This document shows, piece after piece, positions 18,095-26,699 of a stretch of DNA of 64,000 bases. Source of the DNA: Roseburia hominis (GTDB taxonomy: Bacteria; Bacillota; Clostridia; Lachnospirales; Lachnospiraceae); contig CP159990.1 in assembly GCA_040702975.1 (NCBI GenBank), positions 1,798,001 through 1,862,000 of the forward strand. The letters are read 5' to 3'. Within the stretch, counting starts at the first letter, position 1, and every line of letters starts with the position of its first letter. Made by a program: the position numbers and the translations under genes. The notes under the pieces are model-generated. The model was not told where the DNA came from. It did not search any database and saw only the letters and a program-made list of their open reading frames with translations.

Positions 18095-19297
18095 ATGAAA
18101 TATGTGGTGATACTTGGAGATGGCATGGCGGGAGAGCCCTTGGAGGCGTTAGACGGAAAGACCACATTGGAAGCTGCGAGAACTCCGGTGATGGATGAAC
18201 TGGCGAAGAAATCCGAGCAGGGGTTAGCGCGTATGGTGCCGGAAGGAATGTCGCCGGGAAGCGATACGGCGAATTTGTCCGCGCTTGGCTATGATCCCCG
18301 GAAATATTATACGGGACGTTCGCCGCTGGAGGCACTGAGTATCGGGGTGGATATGGCGCCTGATGATGTGGCGCTGAGGTGTAATCTGGTCACACTTTCC
18401 GAGGAGGAAGGCGATTATGATAAGAGAACGATTCTGGATCACAGCTCTGATGAGATTTCCACCGGGGATGCGGCGGTTCTTTTAGAAGCATTGAGAGAAG
18501 GGCTGGCAAGAGAAGGATATGAATTCTATGTGGGAACCAGTTACCGGCATCTGCTGATCTGGCATCACGGGGAAGTGGTGCAGCTTAAGCCGCCTCATGA
18601 CATTTTGACCAGGAAGATTGGCGAATATTTACCGGAAGATAAGGTCCTTCGGGAGATGATGGAGAAGAGTTTTGAGATCCTAAGGCATCACCCGCTCAAC
18701 GAGAAGAGAAGACAGCAAGGCTTAAATCCGGCGAATTCCGCATGGTTCTGGGGCGCGGGAACAAAACCGGCGCTTGCTTCATTTGAGGAGAAGACCGGAA
18801 AGAAGGGCGTGATGATCTCTGCGGTGGATCTGCTCAAAGGAATTGCCGTGGGAGCCCATATGGGAGTTGTACGGGTGGAAGGCGCAAACGGTGGTCTTCA
18901 CACCAATTACGAGGGCAAGGCAAGGGCGGCGGTGTCTGCGCTTGTGGAGGAAGGATATGATTTCGCTTATATCCATGTGGAAGCGCCTGACGAGATGGGA
19001 CACCAGGGCCGCGTGGAGGATAAGATCCAGTCGATCGAATGGCTGGACGAGAAAGTGATCAAGGTGACGCTGGAGGAACTGAAGAGGGCAGGGTGTGATT
19101 ACCGGGTTCTGGTACTGCCGGACCATCCGACACCGATCTGTAAGCGCACGCATACCGGCGACATGGTACCGTATTTGCTTTATGACAGTACGAGGACATA
19201 TGCGGGTCAGGATACATATAATGAGAAGAAAGCGAAGCAGTCAGGAATCGTATGGGAAGAAGGATATCGTCTCATGGAGCACCTGCTTGGCGACTAG
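18095..19297 (+). CDS. Phosphoglycerate-mutase-like protein, proposed homoserine kinase
   Basis: 400 residues of the alkaline-phosphatase/ApgM superfamily. Metal-site motifs are LGDGMAGEP (4-12), PGSDTANLSALGYDP (about 51-65, nucleophilic Ser), HVEAPDEMGHQG and DHPTPICKRTHTGD. Databases split off a branch of this family as a proposed homoserine kinase because it occurs with threonine genes. Here it lies between hom and lysC, with no GHMP-type thrB in the window. I therefore favour homoserine phosphorylation over the glycolytic mutase role, by context; activity is not proven by sequence. Confidence 0.75.
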   Translation: MKYVVILGDGMAGEPLEALDGKTTLEAARTPVMDELAKKSEQGLARMVPEGMSPGSDTANLSALGYDPRKYYTGRSPLEALSIGVDMAPDDVALRCNLVTLSEEEGDYDKRTILDHSSDEISTGDAAVLLEALREGLAREGYEFYVGTSYRHLLIWHHGEVVQLKPPHDILTRKIGEYLPEDKVLREMMEKSFEILRHHPLNEKRRQQGLNPANSAWFWGAGTKPALASFEEKTGKKGVMISAVDLLKGIAVGAHMGVVRVEGANGGLHTNYEGKARAAVSALVEEGYDFAYIHVEAPDEMGHQGRVEDKIQSIEWLDEKVIKVTLEELKRAGCDYRVLVLPDHPTPICKRTHTGDMVPYLLYDSTRTYAGQDTYNEKKAKQSGIVWEEGYRLMEHLLGD

Positions 19298-19306
19298 GAG
19301 GGCAAT

Positions 19307-20515
19307 ATGCTGGTAGTTAAGAAATTCGGAGGCAGTTCTGTTGCGGATAAGGAACGGATTTACAATGTTGCAAGGCGCTGCGCAGAAGAATATCAAATGG
19401 GAAATGATGTGATCGTGGTTCTTTCTGCTATGGGGGACACCACGGATGAATTGTTGGCAAAGGCAGCCGATATCAATCCCTATCCGAAGAAAAGAGAACT
19501 GGATATGCTGCTTACGACCGGAGAACAGGTGTCAGTGGCGCTTATGGCGATGGCTTTGGATTTCCTGCATGTTCCGGCAATCTCACTGAACGCATTTCAG
19601 GTGCAGATGCATACGACATCAAGAAATGGAAATGCAAGATTTAAGAGGATCGATACGGAAAGGATCAGGCATGAGCTGGAAAACAGACGAATCGTGATCG
19701 TCACGGGATTCCAGGGCGTCAACAAATACGACGATTACACTACGCTCGGAAGAGGGGGCTCGGACACCACGGCAGTTGCTTTGGCAGCGGCGCTTCATGC
19801 GGATAAGTGTGAGATTTATACGGATGTGGAAGGCGTGTATACGGCGGATCCCCGGGTGGTGCCCAATGCCAGAAAAATCGAGGAGATTACCTACGATGAG
19901 ATGCTGGAGCTTGCTACCTCGGGAGCGAAGGTACTCCATAACCGTTCGGTGGAGATGGCGAAAAAATATGGAGTGGAGCTGGTTGTCCGCTCGAGCTTAA
20001 ATACGGAAGAAGGAACCGTGGTAAAGGAGGTAGTAAAAGTGGAAAAGATGTTAATTACCGGCGTTGCGGCGGATAAGAATACAGCAAGAATTTCGGTGAT
20101 CGGGATTGAGGATAAGCCGGGAATCGCTTTCCGCATTTTCAATCTGCTGGCAAGACATAATATTAATGTGGATATTATCCTGCAGTCAGTGGGGCGTGAG
20201 GGAACGAAGGATATTTCCTTTACCGTGTCTCAGGACGATCTGCAGGAAGCACTTGAGGTACTTGAGGCCCGCAAGGAAGGACTTACGATCAAAGAGATCA
20301 CCTACAACGAGAAGGTGTCCAAGATTTCCATCGTGGGCGCCGGAATGCTGAGCAATCCGGGTGTGGCGGCGACGATGTTTGAGTCCCTGTTCAATTCTAA
20401 CATTAATATTAATATGATTTCAACTTCCGAAATTCGGATCACCGTTCTGATTGATGAGAAGGATACGGATAAGGCGCTGATTGCAGTGCACGACGGATTT
20501 GGGTTGGAAGACTAG
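19307..20515 (+). CDS. lysC: Aspartate kinase
   Basis: 402 residues. The kinase domain starts VKKFGGSSVAD and contains TTGEQVSVALMAMAL and TLGRGGSDTTAVALAAAL. Tandem ACT domains occupy about residues 250-402 (KPGIAFRIFNLLARHNINVDII and LSNPGVAATMFESLFNSNINI), so feedback inhibition by lysine and/or threonine is likely. The start lies 10 nt after the upstream stop (GGAGG within the stop region), so it is co-translated. It feeds both the dap and hom branches. Confidence 0.96.
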   Translation: MLVVKKFGGSSVADKERIYNVARRCAEEYQMGNDVIVVLSAMGDTTDELLAKAADINPYPKKRELDMLLTTGEQVSVALMAMALDFLHVPAISLNAFQVQMHTTSRNGNARFKRIDTERIRHELENRRIVIVTGFQGVNKYDDYTTLGRGGSDTTAVALAAALHADKCEIYTDVEGVYTADPRVVPNARKIEEITYDEMLELATSGAKVLHNRSVEMAKKYGVELVVRSSLNTEEGTVVKEVVKVEKMLITGVAADKNTARISVIGIEDKPGIAFRIFNLLARHNINVDIILQSVGREGTKDISFTVSQDDLQEALEVLEARKEGLTIKEITYNEKVSKISIVGAGMLSNPGVAATMFESLFNSNININMISTSEIRITVLIDEKDTDKALIAVHDGFGLED

Positions 20516-20581
20516 ATAGTAGATTGGTTTTGAATTAGGATGAAGGTATACCGGACTTATATTTAAGTATATCTGGCAGCA

Positions 20582-20632
20582 AAAAGCAGCAGTGACGACT
20601 GAATGAATCAGCCGAATCCTGCTGCTTTTCTT
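20582..20632. terminator. Bidirectional terminator between lysC and the Xre gene
   Basis: AAAAGCAGCAG and CTGCTGCTTTT are perfect complements (11 bp), followed by CTTT on the plus strand and TTTT on the minus strand. It separates convergent genes. Confidence 0.8.
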
Positions 20633-21015
20633 TAATTTACCTGAGATTCGAGAAAACCCATTACAATTTTTCTGCTGTCAGCGGGAAGGTCGCGATATTT
20701 CATGATTAGCTGTGTCTCATCATCTGTCAGATACAGGTTATGCCTGGTAGTCATATTTACAGCAGGCAGGTATGGGACATTTCCATCGTCTTCGGCGGTG
20801 ATATCTGCAATATTGCGATTTACCAGCTGATCCAGAGAAATGCGGTAAATCTGAGTCAGTTTGATCAGGGAGTCCAGGTCGGGTGTGCGCTTATTATTCT
20901 CATAATTTGAGTACGCTTGTCTGGAGATACTGAGTGCAGAACTCAGATGAGTTTGCGTTAAATGGTGCATTTTCCGAAGCGTGCGCAGATTTTTCGATAA
21001 TTGCATATTGGGCAT
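20632..21015 (-). CDS. Xre-family helix-turn-helix regulator
   Basis: 127 residues with GGAGGT upstream of the ATG at 21013-21015. The HTH (LRKMHHLTQTHLSSALSISRQAYSNYENNKRTPDLDSLIKLTQIY) lies at about 12-56. The C-terminal part after residue 75 has no recognised domain and ends in a helix (LIMKYRDLPADSRKIVMGFLESQ). Target unknown. The 255-nt upstream gap contains only a 7-bp hairpin (GAATCCT / AGGATTC near 21170). Confidence 0.85.
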   Translation of the reverse strand: MPNMQLSKNLRTLRKMHHLTQTHLSSALSISRQAYSNYENNKRTPDLDSLIKLTQIYRISLDQLVNRNIADITAEDDGNVPYLPAVNMTTRHNLYLTDDETQLIMKYRDLPADSRKIVMGFLESQVN

Positions 21016-21270
21016 CTATGTACCTCCGTTCCCAACATAGTTTCCTTCATTTCATGGAAAATGCCATATGCTTTTCCATGAAACGAATGCATTTTGTACA
21101 GCGATGCATAGCCAGTGCTTGTGAGGAAAAAATATTGCTTTACTAATCGCTCGCGCGCGGAGAATCCTAAGGACAGGATTCCTCATACTCTGCCTAAGTA
21201 TAGCATTTTTTTGTCAAAAAGTGTCGATGAGCAACAAAACGAAACAGAAATGAAATATGCAACAAAATCG

Positions 21271-21720
21271 TTACGAAATTAACTTGCTTAAATTGCTGTT
21301 ATGGTAGCGGGTGGAAAATGTGACATCTTCTCCGAACCAGGAAGGCGGTACGAAGCTGTTTGCGGCCTCCTCACTTGGAAATTCGACTTCCGCCAGGACA
21401 AGAGGCGCCAAATCACCGGAGAAAACGTCGAGTTCAATGGTGAGACCGTCTTCGTAGGGGATACAATAGCGTGTTTTGGTGATCAATCGTCCGTCAATCT
21501 TCGACAACAGATGTTGAAAAGATTCGGCGTTTAGCGGCAGATTATATTCTTCGCGTACCATAAGGCCTTTGGATTTATAAGTCAGCACATAATCGTCCCC
21601 ATCCTTGCGTATCCGCACAACGGGATTCGTATTCAGATAGCCCTGCTCAATGGCGCGGCAAGGGAACTGCTCCAGATGCTCGGGGAGCGTGTCAACGAGA
21701 TATTTGCGTTCGATTTCCAT
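21271..21720 (-). CDS. CYTH-domain (triphosphate tunnel) protein
   Basis: 149 residues. It opens with the defining MEIERKYLV (ExExK) and continues with QGYLNTNPVVRIRKDGDDYVLTYKS, charged strands lining a tunnel. Short bacterial members (NeuTTM, YgiF-like) hydrolyse inorganic triphosphate; substrate here is unproven. AAAGGAG precedes the ATG at 21718-21720. Monocistronic. Confidence 0.88.
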   Translation of the reverse strand: MEIERKYLVDTLPEHLEQFPCRAIEQGYLNTNPVVRIRKDGDDYVLTYKSKGLMVREEYNLPLNAESFQHLLSKIDGRLITKTRYCIPYEDGLTIELDVFSGDLAPLVLAEVEFPSEEAANSFVPPSWFGEDVTFSTRYHNSNLSKLIS

Positions 21721-22038
21721 ATTTTATAAATCTCCTTTCGATAAATGTCCTGAAAATGACCGGACGAAGCTGAGATTGTGTCTCACATATTTTACAAAAT
21801 GGCCTGTCTTAACAGGAAGGAGACACTGTAGCTAGTAAAGAGTATAAGAGAAGAATCTCAGATTTACAAGCCCTTAAGCATTGCAATTTGGAAATTGGTT
21901 TGCTACAATCATATTGCATAAGCGGTATGGGAAACCGTAGGATTGCGGGAAAGTGTCAGGTATCAGGCAGGCCTGAATGAGGGCCTGTTGGACGTTCACC
22001 CGGTGAATAATATGTAAAAAAAGAAAGGATTTGAAACG
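21721..22038. other. Intergenic region, 318 nt
   Basis: Holds the divergent starts of the CYTH gene and the DJ-1 gene, a plus-strand promoter (TTGCAA, 17 nt, TACAAT at 21881-21909) and a diverged family 1 unit at 21964-22007 that keeps TGGACGTTCA. No gene seen. Confidence 0.6.
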
Positions 22039-22596
22039 ATGAGTGAAGTATGTGTTTTTTTGGCTGATGGATTTGAAGAAATTGAAGGACTCACTACGGT
22101 AGACTTATTGAGACGTGCAGGAATTCAGGTAGAGACGGTTTCCATTATGGAGAAGAAAAAAGTGACCGGTTCCCACCAGATTGTGGTGAAGGCGGATAAG
22201 AAATTTGAGAAAGCAGATTTTTCAGATACGGAGATGCTCGTTCTTCCGGGAGGCCTTAGAGGGACTCAGAATCTGAAAAGGCACCAGGAACTTAGAAAAT
22301 TAATATTGGATTTTTATGGCAAGGGAAAATATGTGGCAGCGATCTGTGCGGCGCCGACAATCTTGGGAGACCTTGGTCTGTTAAAAGGAAAAAAGGCGAC
22401 AGTCTACCCTTCCATGGAAGACGGACTTATCGGGGCAGAAGTGGTAAAAGAGCCGGCGGTAGCGGACGGCACGATCATCACCGGGCGCGGTATGGGGGTA
22501 TCGATTCCATTTGCGCTGAAGCTGATCGAAGCGTTGCGTGACCTTGAGACTGCCCAGCAGATTGCCCAGCAGATCGTTTACCGGAGTGAAGTATAA
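22039..22596 (+). CDS. DJ-1/PfpI-family protein
   Basis: 185 residues. The family Glu is in LADGFEEIEGLT and the nucleophilic elbow Cys in AAICAAPTILGDLGLL (about residue 106). The DJ-1 branch has been linked to ThiJ, chaperone and glyoxalase/deglycase activities; no specific role can be assigned. The stop overlaps the next start (TAATG), so translation is coupled. Confidence 0.88.
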   Translation: MSEVCVFLADGFEEIEGLTTVDLLRRAGIQVETVSIMEKKKVTGSHQIVVKADKKFEKADFSDTEMLVLPGGLRGTQNLKRHQELRKLILDFYGKGKYVAAICAAPTILGDLGLLKGKKATVYPSMEDGLIGAEVVKEPAVADGTIITGRGMGVSIPFALKLIEALRDLETAQQIAQQIVYRSEV

Positions 22597-23276
22597 TGAA
22601 GAAACGAACAGTGGTGATCGCCGTAGTCATTGGGCTTTTGGTGATTCTGGCGGCAGTGATCGGGATTCGGAGCTGTGCGGGCAGCCGGAAGGTCGATGGC
22701 GCAGGATATGTACAGGCGAATCTGGACCTCATTTTCCAGGGGGAGACTCAGGAAGCTAAGCGCTTCATAAACGCGTCTACTTCTGATCTAAAGCAGATTT
22801 ATGAAAATGGGATCAATGCATTTGTAAGTAACTATTTGACGGGTGGCATCGACAGCGGGGAGGCATTTTCGGATAGTTATGGAAACTTGGTGAAGCAGAT
22901 TTTCCTCACGATGAAATACCGGGTCGGCGAGGTGAAAAAGATGCAGGACGGTACCTATGAGGTGCCAGTGACCTACCGCCCGGCCAATGTGTTTTCCGTA
23001 TTTATTCCGCAGCTTAAAGAGGAGTCTGACCGAATTGCGAAGAAAGCGGAAGACGGGGAGTATACGGGAAGCGACGAAGAGATTCAGTCCGCTATGCTCC
23101 AGGATTATATGAGGCAGGCCTATTCGCTTTTGGAGAGCGCATATCTTGATATGGAATACGGAGAGGAGGAGGAATTTGTCTTTACGGTCAGTGTAGTGAA
23201 AAATAATGCCCCGTCCCTGGATGAAACCGAGATAAATACCTTTATTGAGCGGATTTTAGAACTTGATAAACTATAA
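22596..23276 (+). CDS. Membrane-anchored extracytoplasmic protein of unknown function
   Basis: 226 residues. One N-terminal membrane segment (about 5-25, VVIAVVIGLLVILAAVIGI) is followed by a Cys at 27 (SCAG) and an extracellular helical domain. Related Firmicute proteins are poorly characterised and I do not recognise a function. It overlaps the DJ-1 gene by one base, and its last codons carry the tig promoter. Confidence 0.7.
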   Translation: MKKRTVVIAVVIGLLVILAAVIGIRSCAGSRKVDGAGYVQANLDLIFQGETQEAKRFINASTSDLKQIYENGINAFVSNYLTGGIDSGEAFSDSYGNLVKQIFLTMKYRVGEVKKMQDGTYEVPVTYRPANVFSVFIPQLKEESDRIAKKAEDGEYTGSDEEIQSAMLQDYMRQAYSLLESAYLDMEYGEEEEFVFTVSVVKNNAPSLDETEINTFIERILELDKL

Positions 23277-23291
23277 AAACTGTGATATAAT
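23263..23291 (+). promoter_or_regulatory. Promoter for tig
   Basis: TTGATA, 17 nt, TATAAT; the -35 lies inside the end of the preceding gene. Confidence 0.75.
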
Positions 23292-23360
23292 CGTCAAATG
23301 AGTGTAATGTAGATAAGTCTGTCCGACTTTTCACATATATATATTTAGGAGGAAATGGTA

Positions 23361-24647
23361 ATGAGTTTACAGGTTGAGAATTTAGAACACAATATGGCGA
23401 AACTTACGATCGAGGTTTCTGCCGAAGAGTTAGAAGGAGCACTCCAGAAGGCATACCAGAAACAAAAAGGCAAAATTGCCGTTCCGGGCTTCAGAAAGGG
23501 AAAAGTACCGCGTCAGTTGATCGAGAAGATGTATGGACCGGAGATTTTTTATGATGATGCAGCCAATGCATTGATCCCGGATGCATACTCCAAAGCATAT
23601 GATGAGAGCGGACTTGACATCGTTTCCCAGCCGAAGATTGAGGTTACACAGATCGAGAAGGGCAAACCGTTTATTTTCACAGCAGAGGTTGCTGTAAAGC
23701 CGGAAGTGACTCTCGGCGAGTATAAGGGAATCGAAGTTGACAAGATCTCTGACGAAGTTGAAGATGCTGAAGTAGAGGCAAAGCTGGAGGAAGAGCGCGA
23801 GAAGAATGCAAGAACCATCGAAGTGACAGATCGTCCAGTAGCAGATAAAGACGAGATCGTTCTCGACTTTGAAGGTTTTGTTGACGGCGTAGCATTTGAA
23901 GGCGGAAAGGGTGAGAATTACCCGCTGACCATCGGCTCCGGATCTTTCATTCCGGGATTTGAGGATCAGCTGATCGGCGCTGAGACAGAGAAGGAAGTAG
24001 AAGTAAAGGTTACGTTCCCGGAAGACTACCATGCAGAGGAACTGAAGGGCAAAGATGCTGTATTTAAATGTATCGTACATGAGATCAAGACGAAAGAACT
24101 TCCGGAGCTTGATGATGAATTTGCATCCGAAGTTTCTGAGTTTGATACTTTAGAGGAATACAAGGCAGACGTTAAAGCCAAATTAAAAGAGAGCAAGGCA
24201 GCAGAGGGCAAGAGAAAACAGGAAGACCAGGCTGTTGAGGCTCTGATCGAGGCATCCCAGATGGATATTCCGGAGGCGATGATCGAGACACAGAGCAGAC
24301 AGATGGTAGATGATTTCGCTCAGAGACTGATGCAGCAGGGACTTAATATGGAGCAGTACATGCAGTTTACCGGTATGACAGCAGAGAAGATGTTGGCTGA
24401 GATGCGCCCGCAGGCAGAGAAGAGAATCAAGACGAGACTCGTTCTGGAAGCGGTAGCAAAGGCAGAGAACATCGAGATTTCTGATGAGAAGCTGGATGCG
24501 GAGATCGCTAAGATGGCAGAGGCTTACCAGATGGAAGCTGACAAGCTGAAAGAGTACATGGGCGACAGAGAGAAAGAACAGATGAAAGAAGATATGGCAG
24601 TTCAGGAAGCAGTGACCTTCCTGGTAGAGAATGCCGTAGAGAAATAG
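23361..24647 (+). CDS. tig: Trigger factor
   Basis: 428 residues from the ATG at 23361, 8 nt after AGGAGG; the in-frame ATG at 23355 is too close. The ribosome-binding signature is FRKGKVPRQLIEKMYG (near 44-60), the FKBP-type peptidyl-prolyl isomerase domain is in the middle (DFEGFVDGVAFEGGKGENYPL) and a helical C-terminal chaperone cradle completes it. It folds nascent chains at the ribosome exit. First gene of the quality-control run with clpP, clpX and lon. Confidence 0.97.
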   Translation: MSLQVENLEHNMAKLTIEVSAEELEGALQKAYQKQKGKIAVPGFRKGKVPRQLIEKMYGPEIFYDDAANALIPDAYSKAYDESGLDIVSQPKIEVTQIEKGKPFIFTAEVAVKPEVTLGEYKGIEVDKISDEVEDAEVEAKLEEEREKNARTIEVTDRPVADKDEIVLDFEGFVDGVAFEGGKGENYPLTIGSGSFIPGFEDQLIGAETEKEVEVKVTFPEDYHAEELKGKDAVFKCIVHEIKTKELPELDDEFASEVSEFDTLEEYKADVKAKLKESKAAEGKRKQEDQAVEALIEASQMDIPEAMIETQSRQMVDDFAQRLMQQGLNMEQYMQFTGMTAEKMLAEMRPQAEKRIKTRLVLEAVAKAENIEISDEKLDAEIAKMAEAYQMEADKLKEYMGDREKEQMKEDMAVQEAVTFLVENAVEK

Positions 24648-24713
24648 TTGCGCAGTACAAAGTATTACGTGACGAGAACAGGTATTTGACACAGAGATTC
24701 AGGAGGCGAGTAC

Positions 24714-25295
24714 ATGAGTTTAATTCCTTATGTTGTGGAACAGACGAGCCGGGGGGAACGGTCTTACGACATTTATTCAAGACTTTTAAAAGAGAGAATT
24801 ATATTTTTGGACACTGAGGTGAATGATGCATCGGCGAGTGTGATCGTTGCACAGCTTTTGTTCCTGGAGGCAGAGGACCCGGAGAAGGATATCCAGTTTT
24901 ATATCAACAGCCCGGGAGGTTCCATTTCCGCAGGAATGGCAATTTATGATACCATGAATTATATTAAGTGCGACGTGTCTACCATGTGTATGGGTATGGC
25001 TGCAAGTATGGGAGCATTCCTTCTTGCAGGAGGAACCAAGGGCAAGAGACTTGCACTGCCGAATGCTGAGATCATGATCCATCAGCCGGCAGGTGGTGCA
25101 CAGGGGCAGGCGACGGAGATCGAGATCACAGCAAAGCACATTTTGCAGATCCGGGAGAGAATGAACCGGATCATGGCAGCAAATACCGGTCAGCCCTATG
25201 AAGTGATTGCCGCAGATACGGAGAGAGATAACTGGAAAACGGCAGAGGAAGCGCTGGCTTACGGTCTGATTGACAAGGTTGTATCCAGCCGATAG
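24714..25295 (+). CDS. clpP: ATP-dependent Clp protease proteolytic subunit
   Basis: 193 residues. The catalytic triad is visible: Ser98 in GMAASMGAF, His123 in MIHQPAGG and Asp172 in TERDNWK. It forms the tetradecameric protease chamber fed by ClpX. The ATG follows CAGGAGG. A weak hairpin (GGGAGTGTCC / GGGCATTCCC, 25303-25333) separates it from clpX. Confidence 0.98.
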   Translation: MSLIPYVVEQTSRGERSYDIYSRLLKERIIFLDTEVNDASASVIVAQLLFLEAEDPEKDIQFYINSPGGSISAGMAIYDTMNYIKCDVSTMCMGMAASMGAFLLAGGTKGKRLALPNAEIMIHQPAGGAQGQATEIEITAKHILQIRERMNRIMAANTGQPYEVIAADTERDNWKTAEEALAYGLIDKVVSSR

Positions 25296-25355
25296 AAAAA
25301 GGAGGGGAGTGTCCGGGATACGGGCATTCCCTTTACGAGTATATGAGGTGAGAGT

Positions 25356-26606
25356 ATGGCAGGTAGATATGAAGAAATCGTGAGATGTTCTTTCTGCAAT
25401 AAGACGCAGGGACAGGTACGCAAGATGATCGCGGGCCCGGAAGGAGTTTATATTTGCGACGAGTGTGTCGGGCTTTGCGAGGAGATTATCGATGAAGAGC
25501 TTGGATACGAAGATGAGAGCGGATTTGACGACATTAATCTGTTAAAGCCGGAAGAAATCAAGGCATTTCTTGATGAGTATGTGATTGGACAGGAGAATGC
25601 AAAGAAGGTGCTTTCGGTCGCTGTCTACAATCATTACAAGCGGATTTTGGCAGGGCGTGATCTGGGAGTGGAGCTGCAGAAGAGTAACATTCTCATGGTA
25701 GGTCCCACCGGCTGCGGAAAGACCTTTCTGGCACAGTCACTGGCGAAGATCCTGAACGTACCTTTTGCGATCGCCGATGCGACAGCTCTGACGGAGGCCG
25801 GATATGTGGGGGAGGATGTGGAGAATATCCTTCTTAAGATCATTCAGGCGGCTGACGGTGATATCGAGAGAGCCGAGCACGGTATCATTTATATTGATGA
25901 GATAGATAAGATCACAAGAAAATCAGAGAATCCTTCTATTACAAGAGATGTATCCGGAGAAGGCGTGCAGCAGGCGTTGCTCAAGATTCTGGAGGGAACC
26001 GTGGCAAATGTTCCGCCACAGGGCGGAAGAAAGCACCCTCACCAGGAACTGATCCCGATTGATACCACCAACATTCTCTTTATCTGCGGCGGTGCATTTG
26101 AGGGAATTGATAAGATTATTGAAAAGCGGATCGACAAGAAGTCGATTGGATTTGAAGCTGAGATCGCGGGCAAGCATGAGTACGATATTGACCGCCTACT
26201 GGGACAGATTCTTCCGCAGGATTTGGTGAAATTCGGACTGATTCCGGAGCTGGTAGGGCGTGTACCGATGGTTGTTTCCCTGGAATCACTGGATAAGGAA
26301 GCATTGATCCGGATTCTGACAGAGCCGAAGAATGCGATCGTGAAGCAGTATCAGAAGCTCCTTGAGCTTGACGATGTGGATCTGGAATTTGACAAGGATG
26401 CATTGGAAGCAATCGCAGAGACTTCGCTTAAGAGACGGACCGGGGCAAGAGGACTTCGGGCAATCATGGAGAATGTCATGATGGATATCATGTATCGGGC
26501 GCCGTCAGATGAAAGTTTGAAATACTGCCGTGTCACGAAGGAGGCAGTGCTTGGTAAGCAGCAGCCGGAGACGGGACAGTATGAGGTCAGGTCTGAGAGT
26601 GCTTAA
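25356..26606 (+). CDS. clpX: Clp protease ATP-binding subunit ClpX
   Basis: 416 residues. The N-terminal zinc-binding domain has CSFC...CDEC (about 10-37). Walker A is GPTGCGKT, the pore loop is in [12 protein letters not shown], Walker B is IIYIDEIDK and sensor 2 is [12 protein letters not shown]. It unfolds tagged substrates and passes them to ClpP. Confidence 0.98.
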   Translation: MAGRYEEIVRCSFCNKTQGQVRKMIAGPEGVYICDECVGLCEEIIDEELGYEDESGFDDINLLKPEEIKAFLDEYVIGQENAKKVLSVAVYNHYKRILAGRDLGVELQKSNILMVGPTGCGKTFLAQSLAKILNVPFAIADATALTEAGYVGEDVENILLKIIQAADGDIERAEHGIIYIDEIDKITRKSENPSITRDVSGEGVQQALLKILEGTVANVPPQGGRKHPHQELIPIDTTNILFICGGAFEGIDKIIEKRIDKKSIGFEAEIAGKHEYDIDRLLGQILPQDLVKFGLIPELVGRVPMVVSLESLDKEALIRILTEPKNAIVKQYQKLLELDDVDLEFDKDALEAIAETSLKRRTGARGLRAIMENVMMDIMYRAPSDESLKYCRVTKEAVLGKQQPETGQYEVRSESA

Positions 26607-26615
26607 AAATCTTGT

Positions 26616-26658
26616 CAGGGGTGCGGCTTGAGAAAGCGGGTGCGCCCCTGTTTTTATT
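26616..26658 (+). terminator. Terminator after clpX
   Basis: CAGGGG and CCCCTG with an inner GCG/CGC stem, followed by TTTTTATTCTTG. It lies 42 nt before the lon start. Confidence 0.75.
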
Positions 26659-26699
26659 CTTGTAAAGGCATACAATACACATACAAGGGAGAAAAGGAT

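Noticed and set aside
18095..19297. Plain glycolytic phosphoglycerate mutase
   Set aside because: The family motifs allow it, but the operon with hom and lysC favours the homoserine kinase branch; kept as an alternative only.
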